From: Comamonas sp. SCN 65-56
Lineage (GTDB): Bacteria; Pseudomonadota; Gammaproteobacteria; Burkholderiales; Burkholderiaceae_C
Direction of reading: 5' to 3'
Assembly: GCF_001724135.1 (NCBI RefSeq)
Contig: NZ_MEDS01000001.1
Location: forward strand, 1 to 64,000
DNA: 64,000 bases
In this document: positions 62,823 to 64,000 of the stretch, piece after piece
Layout: each line of letters starts with the position of its first letter
Numbering within the stretch: the stretch's first letter is position 1
Translations under genes and position numbers: made by a program
Notes under the pieces: generated by a model
The model's database searches: none
What the model saw: only the letters and a program-made list of their open reading frames with translations
Told to the model about the DNA's origin: nothing

Positions 62823-63800
62823 ATGGCGAAACCACAATCCGAAGTCGATGAACGCACCAACCTCGTCGGCTCGAACAAGTTCGAGATGCTCATGTTTCGC
62901 CTAGGCAAGGACAACGCCCTGGGTCAGTCCGAGCTGTTCGGCATCAACGTGTTCAAGATCCGCGAGATCATGGCCATGCCGCAAATCACGCCGGTGGTGG
63001 GGGCGGACAAGCTTTCGCTGGGTGTGGTGAACCTGCGCGGGCAGGTGATTCCGGTGTTTGACTTGCCCACCATCGTCGGCTGCAAGCCCGAGACCGGGCT
63101 CAACATCCTGCTGGTGACGGAGTACGCGCGCTCGGTGCAGGCCTTTGCTGTGGAGTCCGTCGAAGACATTGCGCGCCTGAACTGGAGCCAGGTGATTCCG
63201 GCCGAGGCCAGCGGCAACGCCAAGTCGATGGTGACGAGTTTTGCGCGGCTTGATCCGGATGCCAATGGCAAGCAGCAGCTGGCGCAGGTGCTGGATGTGG
63301 AGGCGATTGTCCAGATGGTCACGCCGGAAAGCGACCGGCACAAGGTGGAGGGCAAGAAGCTCGGCTCCAAGCTGCAGATGCGCGGCGATGCCATCGTGCT
63401 GGCGGCCGATGATTCGTTTGTGGCGCGCTCGCTGCTGGAGCAGGAGCTCAAGGCGCTGTCGGCATCCTACGAAATCGTGAAATCCGGCAAGGAAGCCTGG
63501 GAGCGGCTCAATGCGCTGTTCGAGGTGGCCGAGGAAGAGGGCAAGAGCATTTTTGACAAGGTTGGCCTGGTGCTGACCGACCTGGAAATGCCGGAGATGG
63601 ACGGCTTTACGCTCACGCGCAACATCAAGCAGGATCCGCGCTTTGCGCGGCTGCCGGTGCTGATCCACTCCTCGCTCTCGGGCACGACCAACGAGGACCT
63701 GGTGCGCAAGGTGGGGGCGAACGGCTATGTGGCCAAGTTCGAGGCCACCGAGCTGGCCAACGCCATTCGCGGCGCGGTGGCCAGCACGGCGCCTGCCTGA
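62823..63800 (+). CDS. cheV: chemotaxis protein CheV (CheW-receiver hybrid)
   Basis: 325 residues from the ATG at 62823, with GGAGG upstream. The CheW-like domain (residues about 18-165) includes FGINVFKIREIMAMPQITPVVGADKLSLGVVNLRGQVIPVFDLP. The receiver domain holds IVLAADDSFVARSLLE and the phosphoacceptor in LVLTDLEMPEMDGFTL, and Lys in GYVAKF. CheV couples chemoreceptors to CheA and adapts their output by phosphorylation. No other che gene is in the window. Confidence 0.95.
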   Translation: MAKPQSEVDERTNLVGSNKFEMLMFRLGKDNALGQSELFGINVFKIREIMAMPQITPVVGADKLSLGVVNLRGQVIPVFDLPTIVGCKPETGLNILLVTEYARSVQAFAVESVEDIARLNWSQVIPAEASGNAKSMVTSFARLDPDANGKQQLAQVLDVEAIVQMVTPESDRHKVEGKKLGSKLQMRGDAIVLAADDSFVARSLLEQELKALSASYEIVKSGKEAWERLNALFEVAEEEGKSIFDKVGLVLTDLEMPEMDGFTLTRNIKQDPRFARLPVLIHSSLSGTTNEDLVRKVGANGYVAKFEATELANAIRGAVASTAPA

Positions 63801-63807
63801 CCGGGGC

Positions 63808-64000
63808 CTACACCTGGTCGGCCGAGAGCCCGGCCGTCTGGCTGAAGCCGGCATCCACGTAGGTGATTTCGGCCGTCACGCCACTGGCCAGGTTGCTCAG
63901 CAAAAAGGCCGCGACGTTGCCCACGTCTTCAATGGTGACGTTGCGCCGCAGCGGCGCGGCATCGGCTACGCGGCCCAGCAGTTTGCCGAAATCCTTGATG
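63808..64000 (-). CDS. fabI: enoyl-[acyl-carrier-protein] reductase FabI, C-terminal part (5-prime end outside window)
   Basis: Minus-strand frame ending at TAG 63808-63810. About 63 residues read [40 protein letters not shown] and [17 protein letters not shown], the C-terminal segment of FabI with its substrate-loop end and tetramer strand. FabI reduces enoyl-ACP with NADH in fatty-acid synthesis. It is convergent with cheV. Confidence 0.93.
   Translation of the reverse strand, partial: IKDFGKLLGRVADAAPLRRNVTIEDVGNVAAFLLSNLASGVTAEITYVDAGFSQTAGLSADQV

Overview
The window is high-GC beta-proteobacterial DNA, most likely Burkholderiales and probably Comamonadaceae. Reasons: G/C-rich third positions with long antisense shadow frames, the trxA-rho-rpmE2 gene order, a CheV close to FabI, an EpsA-type LuxR regulator with an exosortase locus, and short stem-loop repeats of the AGCGCTTG...CAAGCGCT type. 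Species cannot be fixed from the sequence alone.

Bases 1-30.4 kb are a surface-polysaccharide locus. It holds a phosphoethanolamine-transferase-like enzyme, a GH5-like hydrolase, a 2OG-Fe(II) oxygenase, a Wzy/ligase-type polymerase, an ABC flippase-type exporter, eight intact glycosyltransferases of GT2, GT4 and WecG/TagA types, two hexapeptide acetyltransferases, an acyltransferase-3 and a GDP-mannose synthesis enzyme (ManC) that carries a one-base frameshift. The locus has been heavily rearranged. It contains truncated glycosyltransferase copies, two AT-rich imported genes, an IS481-type relic, a 163-bp MITE, REP-like palindromes and a striking number of toxin-antitoxin modules: mqsRA with broken mqsR, a ParE/RelE pair, higBA, yoeB/yefM, two DUF1778-GNAT pairs and a disrupted fic.

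Bases 30.4-38 kb are a protein-sorting locus: a fused exosortase-EpsI protein, a PrsT-type TPR lipoprotein, an ExeA-like ATPase, two paralogous VPLPA-type C-terminal sorting-signal proteins and the LuxR-type regulator EpsA. Both sorted proteins carry a Cys and an AMQLA(I/V)W Gln motif reminiscent of thioester domains. Both are preceded by the same 18-bp box placed 20-21 bp before a TAGCAT hexamer, which is the geometry of a LuxR-activated promoter.

Bases 38-49 kb are a Lap-type adhesin-retention and type I secretion locus: LapD, LapG, a short LapA-like VWA protein frameshifted in an 18-bp tandem repeat, a LuxR-family regulator, LapC/HlyD, LapB ABC exporter, a small unknown protein and a TolC-like LapE. 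Two cell-surface anchoring systems therefore lie side by side with the EPS genes, as expected of a biofilm or floc locus.

Bases 49-64 kb are mostly housekeeping: tRNA-Ser(GGA), a MATE exporter, an ArnT-like membrane protein, rpmE2, rho, trxA, an AddB-like/AddA-like nuclease-helicase pair, one more toxin-antitoxin pair, a flavoprotein, cheV and the 3-prime end of fabI.
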